Below are positions 16,912 to 24,813 of a DNA stretch of 39,137 nucleotides, one piece after another. The notes beneath the pieces were generated by a model. It was not told where the DNA came from, searched no databases, and saw nothing but the letters and a program-made list of their open reading frames with translations. Position numbers and translations under genes: made by a program. How positions within the stretch are numbered: the first letter of the stretch is position 1; each line of letters begins with the position of its first letter. Source of the DNA: DAOTXK01 sp034435395 (GTDB lineage Bacteria; Chloroflexota; Anaerolineae; Aggregatilineales; Ch27); assembly GCA_034435395.1 (NCBI GenBank), contig DAOTXK010000040.1, forward strand, positions 1-39,137, written 5' to 3'.

Positions 16912-19011
16912 ATGAGCGATCTTTCGACTTTTTTTAAGCCGCGTGGGGTGGCCGTGATCGGGGCCTCGCGCGATCCCAACAAGCTGGGCCATAACGTGGT
17001 CACCAAACTGATCCAGTCGAAGTTTCCCGGCCCGATCTACCCCGTCAACCCCAAAGCCGAGGAAATCCTGGGCCTGCCGGCCTATCCCAGCGTGAAGGAC
17101 GTGCCCGATCCCATCGACCTGGCCTTGATCATCGTCCCTGCGCCTGTGGTGGCGGGTGCGCTGTGCGACTGCCTGGAGCGGGGCGTCCCGGCAGCCGTGA
17201 TCCTCAGCGGCGGCTTCCGTGAGATTGGCCCGGAAGGCGCGGCGCGGGAGCGGGACCTTAAGGCGCTCATCCAGGGGCAGGCCATCCGCGTGGTCGGCCC
17301 CAACTGCGTGGGCCTGATCAACACGGACTCGCCGCCGCTCAACGCCACCTTCCTGGAAGCCATGCCGCCCGCGGGCGAGATCGGTTTTATCTCGCATTCC
17401 GGCGCGCTGTGCGCCGCCGTGATCAACTGGGCGCGGCACTCCGGCATCGGCTTCTCGCGCCTGGCCAGCCTGGGCAACCAGATGGACGTGACGCAGACCG
17501 ACATGCTGGTCAGCTTCGCCGAAGACCCCCAGACCCAGGTGATCACCATGTATCTGGAAGGGATGGACGACGGCCTGACCTTCATCGAGACGACGCGGCA
17601 GGTGGCGCTCCGGCGGCCCATTGTGGCCATCAAGGGCGGCGCAGGGGAGGCTGGCGCGCGGGCGGTTTCCTCGCATACCGGGGCCATGGCCGGGCGCGAC
17701 GAAGCCTATTCAGCGGCGTTCCGCCGGGCGGGCATCCTGCGGGCCAACACGCTGGAGGAGCTGTTCGACTGGGCGCGGGCCTTGGCCTGGCAGCCGCTGC
17801 CCAGGGGCAACCGCGTGGGCGTGCTGACCAACGCCGGCGGGCTGGGCATCCTGGCCACCGACGCCATTGAAAAGGCGGGGCTGAAGCTGGCCCCGCTCAC
17901 CGAGGAAACAAAAGCCTTCTTGCGGGAGCGCACCCCGTCTGCTGCCAGCGTCGATAATCCGGTGGACGTGCTGGGGGGATCGGGATCGGCCACCTACGGC
18001 CTGGCGATGGACGCCCTGCTGCGCGATCCCAACGTGGATGTAGTATGCGTCATTCAGGCCCCGGCGGACTGGTTTTCCGCCCCCAGCCTGGCGGAAGTGG
18101 TGGGCGAGATCGCCAGCTACGCCAAAAAGCCGGTGCTGGCCTGCATGATGGGCCTGCATCCTGAGAGCGAGGCAGCTCGCGTGCTCAACCGCCGCCGCAT
18201 CCCCAACTATACCTTCCCGGAGGAGCTGGGCTCCACGCTGGCGGCCATGTGGCGGCGTCGGCAGTGGCTGGAGGCGCAGCAGGAAGCCGCCGCCTGCCCG
18301 CCGCCGGACCTGCCCGCCGACGTGGACGCCGCTAGGGCCATCCTGGACGGCCAGGCGGGCCTGCTGCCCCCTGAAGCGGCTAGCGCCCTGGTCGGCTGCT
18401 ACGGCATCGCCACGCCGCGCGAAGGGCTGGCCGCCACACCCGACGAGGCCGCCCAGCTGGCCGAGGCCATCGGCTACCCGGTGGCGATCAAGATCGTCTC
18501 GCCGGACATCGTGCACAAGGTCGATGTGGGCGGGGTGGCGGTCAACCTGGGCAGCGCCGAGGAGGTGCGCGCCGCGACCGCCGAGTTGCTGGCGCGCGTC
18601 CGTGCCGCCCGGCCAGAGGCGGCGCTCCGTGGCGTGTGCGTGCAGCAGATGGTGAACGGGGTGGAATTGATTGTGGGCGTCACCCGCGATCCGCAGTTCG
18701 GTCCGCTGGTGATGGTGGGCACCGGCGGCACGGCGGTTGAGCTGCGGCGGGACGTGGCTTTTGAGCTGGCTCCCCTGACGCTCGCCGATGCTGGGGCCAT
18801 GTTGGACCGGACGCTGGCCGGGTTGCTGCTGGGCGGCTACCGGGGCGGGCCGCCCGGCGACCGCGCGGCGATGGAGGAGGTGATCGCCCGGCTGGCCCGG
18901 CTGGCCCTTGACCTGCCGTCGGTCGCCGAGATCGAGATCAACCCCGTGATCGTGCGGGCGGCGGGTCAGGGCGCGCTGGCGGTGGACGTGCGCGTGCTGG
19001 TGCAATCGTGA
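16912..19011 (+). CDS. Acetate--CoA ligase (ADP-forming), fused alpha and beta subunits
   Basis: 699 residues from the ATG at 16912, with GAGGAGG at 16897-16903. The order is: CoA-binding Rossmann domain (VAVIGASRDPNKLGHNV), succinyl-CoA-ligase-like domain with the phosphorylated His in SSHTGA (His255), then an ATP-grasp domain with VHKVDVGGV (His535, the second phosphate-carrying site). It converts an acyl-CoA, ADP and phosphate to the acid, CoA and ATP, conserving energy in fermentation, or works in reverse. Fused forms are common in bacteria and archaea. The acyl group is not defined by the sequence. Adjacent to the PLP enzyme, it may handle CoA esters derived from its 2-oxoacid product. 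Confidence 0.93.
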   Translation: MSDLSTFFKPRGVAVIGASRDPNKLGHNVVTKLIQSKFPGPIYPVNPKAEEILGLPAYPSVKDVPDPIDLALIIVPAPVVAGALCDCLERGVPAAVILSGGFREIGPEGAARERDLKALIQGQAIRVVGPNCVGLINTDSPPLNATFLEAMPPAGEIGFISHSGALCAAVINWARHSGIGFSRLASLGNQMDVTQTDMLVSFAEDPQTQVITMYLEGMDDGLTFIETTRQVALRRPIVAIKGGAGEAGARAVSSHTGAMAGRDEAYSAAFRRAGILRANTLEELFDWARALAWQPLPRGNRVGVLTNAGGLGILATDAIEKAGLKLAPLTEETKAFLRERTPSAASVDNPVDVLGGSGSATYGLAMDALLRDPNVDVVCVIQAPADWFSAPSLAEVVGEIASYAKKPVLACMMGLHPESEAARVLNRRRIPNYTFPEELGSTLAAMWRRRQWLEAQQEAAACPPPDLPADVDAARAILDGQAGLLPPEAASALVGCYGIATPREGLAATPDEAAQLAEAIGYPVAIKIVSPDIVHKVDVGGVAVNLGSAEEVRAATAELLARVRAARPEAALRGVCVQQMVNGVELIVGVTRDPQFGPLVMVGTGGTAVELRRDVAFELAPLTLADAGAMLDRTLAGLLLGGYRGGPPGDRAAMEEVIARLARLALDLPSVAEIEINPVIVRAAGQGALAVDVRVLVQS

Positions 19012-19120
19012 AGGGGCCGTGAAACATGAGGGAGCGGCCGGCCCGGCGAATGGCAGTGGGCAGCCGACCAGACCGCGCTGGCCCGGTTTGATTTAAGCCG
19101 ATGATATGCCGGAGGATCGG

Positions 19121-19825
19121 CTACCCTGAAGGGGCTGGCTCCGCTGCTTCCTGAGTGCCGTTGGCGCTGTCGCCCTTGACCTTGCGCAGGAAGGACAGGA
19201 AAGGATAAGCCAGCGCCTTCGGATCGATCGCTTTGGCCTCCAGCGCTGCCCGGTTGGCCAGTTCGAAGTCCTGGTGCATGCGCTCGATCATCGAGAGCTG
19301 ATGGTCGGAAGGTTCCAGGGAGAACAGCGCGATCAGGGTGGTGTAATTGCCGGGCACAAAACACAGCCACTGGCCGTTTTCCATCTCGGTGGACCGCATC
19401 CCGGCCCGGAAGATTTCGGCGGTCGCCGAGCGGTAGCTGCTGAGCATGGGCACGATCAGGGCCGGATCCACGGCAAATTCGCCTAGCGTCTCGATGGGCA
19501 CGCTGCTCTCGCTGTCGTAGATGCTCATGCCAAGCGCCCTGGCCGTCAGGCGCTTTTTGATGTGGTAGGTATCCTCGCCCTCGCTGACCGCCTCGCGCCA
19601 GGCTTCGGGATCGGATTCGGTGATCATCTGGGCCACCGTCATGATCTGGCGTTGGTAGCGGTCGTAGAGATGATGGAACTGTGTCCGGTTGATCGCGCCG
19701 GTGGCGAACTCCTGGACGATTTTGCTCATCTTGGCGTGGACGGCGGCGATGAATTCCTCCCCGGCTCTCTTCGGCGTTTGGAAGCTTTTTTTCGCTTTCA
19801 GGGACAGGTTCAAATCGTCGTTCAT
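19121..19825 (-). CDS. Hypothetical cytoplasmic protein
   Basis: 234 residues from ATG at 19825, chosen because AGAGG lies 7 bases upstream; the open frame continues to 19888 without a better site. The protein is helical at the N-terminus (AGEEFIAAVHAKMSKIVQEF), then mixed. A central region (MRSTEMENGQWLCFVPGNYTT) could be a small beta domain. No membrane segment or known motif. Function unknown. Confidence 0.6.
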   Translation of the reverse strand: MNDDLNLSLKAKKSFQTPKRAGEEFIAAVHAKMSKIVQEFATGAINRTQFHHLYDRYQRQIMTVAQMITESDPEAWREAVSEGEDTYHIKKRLTARALGMSIYDSESSVPIETLGEFAVDPALIVPMLSSYRSATAEIFRAGMRSTEMENGQWLCFVPGNYTTLIALFSLEPSDHQLSMIERMHQDFELANRAALEAKAIDPKALAYPFLSFLRKVKGDSANGTQEAAEPAPSG

Positions 19826-19865
19826 GGTGAAGCCTCTGGGATAAGCGGATGAGTGCTGTAGATTC

Positions 19866-19895
19866 ATTATACCGTAAATATGAAACATTTTTGAA
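19866..19895 (-). promoter_or_regulatory. Promoter of the hypothetical gene at 19121-19825
   Basis: On the minus strand, TTCAAA (19890-19895) and TATAAT (19866-19871) are 18 bases apart in an AT-rich stretch that contrasts with the GC-rich surroundings. The start codon is 41 bases downstream. Confidence 0.45.
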
Positions 19896-19994
19896 TTGTA
19901 TAGACCCTGCCTGATCTAAAATTTTTCTAAATATTTCCTTAAGATAATTCCCCGCTGGTGGACCGTCGGGGGTTATCCGGGCCAGGCGCGGGAG

Positions 19995-20972
19995 TCAGGG
20001 GGAGAACGTCGCCCACTGGCGCTGATCGCCCGGCAGTTCATAGGCGCGCCCTTCCCGCCCGCTCAGGTAGATGGCGCTGCCGCCTTCCGCGCCTGCCTGC
20101 TGGAGGGTGGCGGTGAAGGGTGTCTCCCATTCGGCCAGCGCCCATCCCAGCCGCGCCCGAACGGCGCTGTTGGCGCGCCACAGGTGCCCGAATCCCCGGC
20201 GGGGCTGCTGCCAGAGGCCCCCTGGCCCGATGATGGCCGGATCGCGTTCGGGCAGGCCCTCGTGCCAGGTATCGGGGTAGCGCTCCCAGGCGGGCAGCTG
20301 GCCGTCGTCATACAGCACGTAAATCTTGCCCTCGGCGGCGACCCAGACCATCTGTCCGCGCTCAAAGTCCAGGTACACCGCTTCCGAGCCGAGGGACGGC
20401 CCAATCGGACAGGCGGAGACGGGCCGCGTGCTGAAGAACCAGGCATGCTGGCAGTTGCCGCTGGCGTCGCGGGGAGCAGGCGGCGCGGCGATGGCATCCG
20501 GGAAAATGCCCTGGGCCGGGAGGGGGGCCGGCGGTGGAAGTCCGCTCTGGGTGGGGGACGGACCAGGCGGGCGGGCGGTAGGGATGAATGCCAGGGGCGC
20601 GGTCGGCGAGGGGAACGGCGTCTGGGTCGGCGGTGGCGTCCAGGTCGGAGTCCGGGTGGCGGTCGGCGTGGCGGTTGGGGTGGCGGTCGGCGTGGGTGTC
20701 CGCGAGGGTGGCAGCGTCGGCGTGACCAGCGCCAGGGCCGTCTCCGCCGCCGTGTCCGGCGTGATGGCGACCGGGGTGGAGGGCTGGGTGGCCGTCGGCT
20801 TGAGCGTGGGCGTGATCGACGGCAGGGCAGCCACGGTGGGCACCGCGTCTATTTCCTCGACCAGCACCGGCCCGGACCGCCGAAACCCGCTGCACGCGGT
20901 CAGCATGCCTGCCGCCAACCCGATCCCCAGCAGGGTCCACCGGCTAACGTGCCGCCGCCATCCCTGACGCAT
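19995..20972 (-). CDS. Lipoprotein with Thr/Pro stalk and WQQPRRGFG domain
   Basis: 325 residues, ATG at 20972 with AGAGGA upstream. The lipobox ends at Cys27 (LTAC). Residues about 40-170 form a Thr/Pro/Ala stalk with TATPTATPT repeats. The C-terminal domain (about 178-325) holds CQHAWFFSTRPVSACP, FERGQMVW, IYVLYDDG, DTWHEG, GLWQQPRRGFGHLWR and VRARLGWALAEWET. The neighbouring gene on the same strand encodes the same domain without a stalk. The alternation of FxRG and IYVLY motifs is reminiscent of LGFP-like repeats, but that is only a resemblance. Anchored at the cell surface; function unknown. Confidence 0.75.
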   Translation of the reverse strand: MRQGWRRHVSRWTLLGIGLAAGMLTACSGFRRSGPVLVEEIDAVPTVAALPSITPTLKPTATQPSTPVAITPDTAAETALALVTPTLPPSRTPTPTATPTATPTATRTPTWTPPPTQTPFPSPTAPLAFIPTARPPGPSPTQSGLPPPAPLPAQGIFPDAIAAPPAPRDASGNCQHAWFFSTRPVSACPIGPSLGSEAVYLDFERGQMVWVAAEGKIYVLYDDGQLPAWERYPDTWHEGLPERDPAIIGPGGLWQQPRRGFGHLWRANSAVRARLGWALAEWETPFTATLQQAGAEGGSAIYLSGREGRAYELPGDQRQWATFSP

Positions 20973-21037
20973 GGTTCCTCTTCCCAGGAGAGGTTGTTAT
21001 CCCCAGTGATGGGGACCGCCAACCAGCGGTCGGATGC

Positions 21038-21613
21038 TCAGCCAAGCCAGGAGAACTTATCCCAGCCGTCCCCGCCTGCTGGCAGCTGAAAGGCCTTGTC
21101 GTGCTGGTCGGTGAAATAAATCGGCCCATCGGTCGGGTCGGCGCGCTGGAATAACGTGGTGTAGACAGTTTCCCATTCGTACAAAGCCCAGCCCAGCCGC
21201 TCACGGACCTGGGGACTTTCCCGCCAGACCTTGCCGAAGCCGCGTCGGGGCTGTTGCCAGAGTCCCAGCGGCCCGACGATGCTCGTATCGCGCTCGATGG
21301 TGCCCGGCTGCCAGGTATCCCGGTAAGCCTCCCAGTAAGGGGCCTGCCAGTCCCGGTAGAGGATGTAGATCATCCGCTCGGTGCTGATCCAGTACATGGT
21401 CCCGCGCTCAAATTCGAGCATCACGATTTCTGTCGAGACCGCCGGCCCGGATGGGCAGGCCGCCGGGGTCCGGGCGTCGAAGAACCATTCAAACGAGCAG
21501 CCGGTCTGCGCCACCGCCGGCCGGAGGGCCAGGGCGCTGCCCAGAACCAGGGCCAGCGCGCCGGCGGCGATCAGCATCAGGCCCAGGCGGTGTTCTGTCC
21601 ACAGTGCACGCAT
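21038..21613 (-). CDS. Secreted paralogue of the WQQPRRGFG domain
   Basis: 191 residues if started at ATG 21613, which has AAGGA 7 bases upstream (another ATG at 21616 and a TTG further up are possible). A cleavable signal peptide ends near AVAQT. The mature part aligns motif by motif with the C-terminal domain of the gene at 19995-20972: CSFEWFFDARTPAACP, FERGTMYW, IYILYRDW, GLWQQPRRGFGKVWR, VRERLGWALYEWET. The two genes are 65 bases apart on the same strand, so they are a tandem duplication, this one upstream. No catalytic residues are recognised. Confidence 0.75.
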   Translation of the reverse strand: MRALWTEHRLGLMLIAAGALALVLGSALALRPAVAQTGCSFEWFFDARTPAACPSGPAVSTEIVMLEFERGTMYWISTERMIYILYRDWQAPYWEAYRDTWQPGTIERDTSIVGPLGLWQQPRRGFGKVWRESPQVRERLGWALYEWETVYTTLFQRADPTDGPIYFTDQHDKAFQLPAGGDGWDKFSWLG

Positions 21614-21648
21614 CATATGATCCTTTACTCTCAACGTCGCTTCCTGCT

Positions 21649-21676
21649 ATTGTATTCAGCCATCCAGATGGGGCAA
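21649..21676 (-). promoter_or_regulatory. Promoter of the WQQPRRGFG gene pair
   Basis: On the minus strand, TTGCCC (21671-21676) and TACAAT (21649-21654) are 16 bases apart. The start codon follows 35 bases after the -10, which gives a short leader carrying the AAGGA site. Confidence 0.5.
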
Positions 21677-21818
21677 CAGTGGCCCAGGAAAGCGCCCTGG
21701 GACATGGGACAAAGGTACTGTTCGTAAATCAGTGGTCAAAATCACGCAACCTGGAAACCCTTAATGTGTTTCTAGGGATAGACAATGTATACTTCTGTTT
21801 TTAAGGACATCGCTGCCC

Positions 21819-22475
21819 ATGAGCCTCGACAAGGTTCTCCTGACAGTCGTCACCGCCTATCTGATCGGATCGTTTCCCACGGCGTATCTCATCGGTCGTC
21901 TGCACGGCGTCAATATTTTTGAAGTCGGCAGCGGTAACATGGGAACCGCCAATGTCACCCGCATCCTGGGCCTGAAATGGGGCCTGTTTGTATGGGGCAT
22001 TGACATCTGCAAAGGGATCGTGGCTGTGCTGCTGGCACGGGGAATCCTGCTCCCTCACCTGGGCTGGGCCAATACGCTGGGGGCGCTGTTCGCCGTGGTC
22101 GGGCACAACTGGTCGCTGTTCGCCACGCTGCTCACCGGTCGGGTGCGGGGTGGCAAAGGCGCGGCGACATGGTGGGGCACATTTATGATGCTGGTTCCAG
22201 CGCCCTTCATCGCCGTGATCGCGCTGGTTTTCGCGGGCGTGGTGGCGCTGACGCGCTACATCTCGCTGGCGGTGTTGTCGGGGGTGTTGCTGGGGGCGGT
22301 GTCGGTGATCATGCTGATCATTGCCCGCAACGGCCTGGCAACCGCGCCTGGCGAGTCGACGGACATCTATCTGCTGTATGCCCTCGCGGCGCTGGTGATG
22401 GTCTTCTACCGCCACCGGGATAACATCCAGCGCCTGCTGGCTGGGACGGAGCGCCGCCTGGGCGAGGGCGCCTAG
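21819..22475 (+). CDS. plsY: Acyl-phosphate:glycerol-3-phosphate acyltransferase
   Basis: 218 residues from ATG, with an AAGGA about 17 bases upstream. It is an integral membrane enzyme that moves an acyl chain from acyl phosphate to glycerol 3-phosphate, giving lysophosphatidate, the first step of phospholipid synthesis. The PlsY motifs are clear: GSFPTAYLIGR near the N-terminus, GSGNMGTANVTR (37-48), GHNWSLF and GGKGAAT. Several membrane helices match the family. The Rv-rich segment RVRGGKGAATWWG is the usual cytoplasmic active-site loop. It stands alone with a strong terminator behind it. Confidence 0.95.
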   Translation: MSLDKVLLTVVTAYLIGSFPTAYLIGRLHGVNIFEVGSGNMGTANVTRILGLKWGLFVWGIDICKGIVAVLLARGILLPHLGWANTLGALFAVVGHNWSLFATLLTGRVRGGKGAATWWGTFMMLVPAPFIAVIALVFAGVVALTRYISLAVLSGVLLGAVSVIMLIIARNGLATAPGESTDIYLLYALAALVMVFYRHRDNIQRLLAGTERRLGEGA

Positions 22476-22500
22476 CCGTTGCCGCCAATCTGGGAATAGG

Positions 22501-22533
22501 GGCCAGAGGCAGGTGCGACCTCTGGCCTTTTTT
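22501..22533 (+). terminator. Intrinsic terminator of plsY
   Basis: A perfect 9-bp stem GGCCAGAGG/CCTCTGGCC (22501-22509/22519-22527) is followed by six T. Confidence 0.9.
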
Positions 22534-22609
22534 GACGTTTCTGCCGAGAATCACGATTGACAGCCAGCCCTGTGGCTCCATGCTTAGCCGCTTGCCGGAT
22601 GCCGACTAG

Positions 22610-23221
22610 ATGATGGTGTCTCGCCTGGATTTTTGTCCGCTGCCCGCCGTCCGCCGCTCGCCGATCCTGGCGCTCCTGTTGCTGTTGGCGGTAGCGGCCT
22701 GTCAGCCGACGCTGGCTGTCGCTCCGTCAGCCGCCGGGACTCCCCCGCCCACGCGACAGCCGTTTACCCTGCCGCCAACCTGGACGCCCACGCCCTCGGC
22801 CACGTCCGCGCCGCCGACCGCCACCCGCACGCCCACGCTCACGGCCATCCCCCTGCCCACGCTGAGCGACGCCGATCACTGCGCGGCATGGGCGCTGATC
22901 AGCCATCCTGCCGATGGCGCGCGGCTGGTCTGGGCACGCCACCGCGCGGTGAGTTTCATCTGGGATTACCCGCTGCCCGGCGGATGGGTGACGCTGACGA
23001 TCACCCGCGCCGGGACGGAATATCGCCGGACGATCCGTCTCCCTGGACCGGGCACGGTGGTGGCGACGGTGCCCTTCCGGTCATTGTTTGGGCCGGGCGT
23101 CTACCGCTGGTCAGCTGCGCCGTCGGGTGTGGACGGCACGCCGCTCGACTCATGCGCCGCATCGGGCCGTCTGTCGATCCTGCTGCTGGCCCGCGATGAG
23201 CGCCATTATCCAGCCCCGTGA
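22610..23221 (+). CDS. Lipoprotein with Thr/Pro stalk and small C-terminal beta domain
   Basis: 203 residues; two adjacent ATGs (22610, 22613) are possible. The lipobox ends at Cys31 (AVAAC). A stalk of Pro/Thr repeats runs to about residue 85. The C-terminal domain, from DHCAAW to the end, has beta-rich segments (VSFIWDYPLPGGWVTLTITRAG, FGPGVYRW) and two Cys that could pair, resembling an Ig-like or fibronectin-like fold. It does not carry the WQQPRRGFG motif. Surface-exposed; function unknown. Confidence 0.7.
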   Translation: MMVSRLDFCPLPAVRRSPILALLLLLAVAACQPTLAVAPSAAGTPPPTRQPFTLPPTWTPTPSATSAPPTATRTPTLTAIPLPTLSDADHCAAWALISHPADGARLVWARHRAVSFIWDYPLPGGWVTLTITRAGTEYRRTIRLPGPGTVVATVPFRSLFGPGVYRWSAAPSGVDGTPLDSCAASGRLSILLLARDERHYPAP

Positions 23222-23246
23222 TCCGACGGCGAGGGTAGGGGCGATC

Positions 23247-23945
23247 ATGCCTGACTTCCAGACGATTTATGCCCGGCACGCCGCTGCTTACCAGCGGATG
23301 ATCGCCTACGAGGATTATCAAGGGCACCTGCTCCCGGCGCTGGCCCGCATCCGACCGCTGGACGGACTGGACGTGGTGGAGTTCGGCGCGGGGACCGGGC
23401 GGCTGACGGTCCTGCTAGCGCCGCTGGTCAGGCGCATCTGGGCGGTTGATCGTTCGGCGCACATGCTCGGTGTGGCGGCTTCCCGGCTGGCCGTCAGTGG
23501 CGCTCGCGGCTGGCGGCTCGCCGTGGCGGATAGCCGGCAGATGCCATTCCCCGCCGCCTGCGCCGACCTGGCCCTCGAAGGCTGGAGCTTCGGTCACCTG
23601 ACGGGCTGGCACCCGGATAACTGGCCGGATGAGGTCCGGCGCGCCCTGGCCGAGATGATGCGCCTGCTGCGGCCCGGCGGCACGGCCCTGGTGATCGAGA
23701 CGCTGGGCACCGGGCGGGAAACGCCGCATCCCCCCACCGGAGCGCTGGCGGCTTTTTATGCCCTGCTGGAGAACGAATACGGTTTCGCGTCGTCCTGTAT
23801 TCGGACGGACTTCTGTTTCGAGTCGCCGCAGCAGGGGGCGGACCTGACGCGCTTTTTTTTCGGGGACGAACTGGCCGATGGGCTGCTGCGGGAGAACCGC
23901 CGCGTCCTGCCGGAATGCACCGGCCTCTGGTGGCGGACAGGGTGA
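23247..23945 (+). CDS. Class I SAM-dependent methyltransferase
   Basis: 232 residues from ATG 23247, with a GAGGGTAGGGG upstream; a longer open frame exists but overlaps the preceding lipoprotein. Motif I is VVEFGAGTGRLT (about 43-54), the acidic end of strand 2 is WAVDRSAHML, motif II-like LAVADSRQMPF, and post-motif LRPGGTALVIETLG. This is the UbiE/Methyltransf_11 type, acting on small molecules. Eight consecutive T at 23853-23860 lie inside an unbroken frame (RFFFGDEL). Its stop almost touches the convergent membrane gene. Substrate unknown. Confidence 0.85.
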   Translation: MPDFQTIYARHAAAYQRMIAYEDYQGHLLPALARIRPLDGLDVVEFGAGTGRLTVLLAPLVRRIWAVDRSAHMLGVAASRLAVSGARGWRLAVADSRQMPFPAACADLALEGWSFGHLTGWHPDNWPDEVRRALAEMMRLLRPGGTALVIETLGTGRETPHPPTGALAAFYALLENEYGFASSCIRTDFCFESPQQGADLTRFFFGDELADGLLRENRRVLPECTGLWWRTG

Positions 23946-24386
23946 TCAGCCCTGTTGGCGGCTGAAATAGGCGCGCGATGGGTAGCGGTTGAGGTACCAG
24001 ATCACGTACAGCGGCACCAGAATTTGAAACACCAGCGAGCAGATGTTGATCGCCCGGCTGATCTGCGAACCGGCATCGGCGATGATGTCGCGCTCATGGT
24101 GGGACAGATCGCTGATCACAAAAGCCAGGTTGAGCACCATCAATCCCAGGACGACCAGCGTCAGGATGAGGCGCATCTGCGGGGGGCGGCCCAGCCAGGC
24201 CGGGATCATCAGCAACAAAAAGCCCACCCCCAGCACCACACCCAGCACCATCCGCGCCGATATGGGATTACTGGTGCGGACCGCGGCCACCATGAAGAGC
24301 GATGCCTGAGCCAGAGGATACAGGCCATACAGCACCGCGCAGGCCAGCAGAGCGATCGTCAGCCCTCGTGGACGACCCCGTCGCAT
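23946..24386 (-). CDS. Four-helix membrane protein
   Basis: 146 residues from ATG 24386, preceded by AAAGGGGTG; an upstream in-frame start would add 21 residues without membrane character. Four hydrophobic segments are visible (about 8-32, 45-63, 70-91 and 115-135), with an Arg-rich N-terminus. The segment between helices 3 and 4 is acidic and His-containing (SDLSHHERDIIAD). No family recognised. It converges tail to tail with the methyltransferase gene. Confidence 0.65.
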   Translation of the reverse strand: MRRGRPRGLTIALLACAVLYGLYPLAQASLFMVAAVRTSNPISARMVLGVVLGVGFLLLMIPAWLGRPPQMRLILTLVVLGLMVLNLAFVISDLSHHERDIIADAGSQISRAINICSLVFQILVPLYVIWYLNRYPSRAYFSRQQG

Positions 24387-24478
24387 GATCACCCCTTTCT
24401 GGTTGTGGGCCACCTCAACCGTTATAGCCGGGTGAGGGAGGGGCGTCAAGCGACCCTGGTTGTCTCACTCCCCCGGTA

Positions 24479-24507
24479 TTGTCAAAGCGGGCAGGGGATG
24501 CTATAGT
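24479..24507 (+). promoter_or_regulatory. Promoter of tRNA-Met
   Basis: TTGTCA (24479-24484) and TATAGT (24502-24507) are 17 bases apart, 24 bases before the mature tRNA. Confidence 0.85.
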
Positions 24508-24531
24508 ATGGCGTATAAGGCGCATAGCTCT

Positions 24532-24604
24532 GGCGACGTAGCTCAAATGGCAGAGCGGGGGACTCATAAGCCCTAGGTTACAGGTTCAAGTCCTGTCGTC
24601 GCCA
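24532..24604 (+). tRNA. tRNA-Met(CAU), elongator type
   Basis: 73-nt class I tRNA. The acceptor stem GGCGACG pairs with CGTCGCC and the discriminator is A. The D-arm GCTC/GAGC and T-arm ACAGG/CCTGT are intact. The anticodon loop CTCATAA gives CAU. The start GGCGACGTAGCTCA resembles elongator methionine tRNAs, but an isoleucine tRNA with lysidine-modified CAU cannot be excluded. The base of the anticodon loop shows an A31-G39 mismatch. CCA is not encoded. Confidence 0.9.
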
Positions 24605-24614
24605 TACGACCGAG

Positions 24615-24640
24615 GCCAGACGCCCACCGTCTGGCTTTTT
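24615..24640 (+). terminator. Intrinsic terminator of tRNA-Met
   Basis: GCCAGAC/GTCTGGC (24615-24621/24629-24635), 7-base loop, then TTTTT, 10 bases after the tRNA. Confidence 0.85.
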
Positions 24641-24813
24641 CCTACACGGGCCAGGGTGTTCTGGCCCTGATGGCCGTCCGATTTGGGGGCATGGGTCTGG
24701 TGGGGGTGGGTCGTTGCGGCCCTGCCGCAGATGCGGGTTCCGGCAGTATTTGCCAAAATGGCCGGAGCCACGTATGCTGCTAGGGAACGGCGACAAAAGG
24801 ATTGGCTGGGGTC

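Noticed and set aside
23853..23860. Second eight-T run, in the methyltransferase gene
   Set aside because: The frame is intact through it (RFFFGDEL), so no frameshift is indicated. It shows that T8 is tolerated in genes of this genome.
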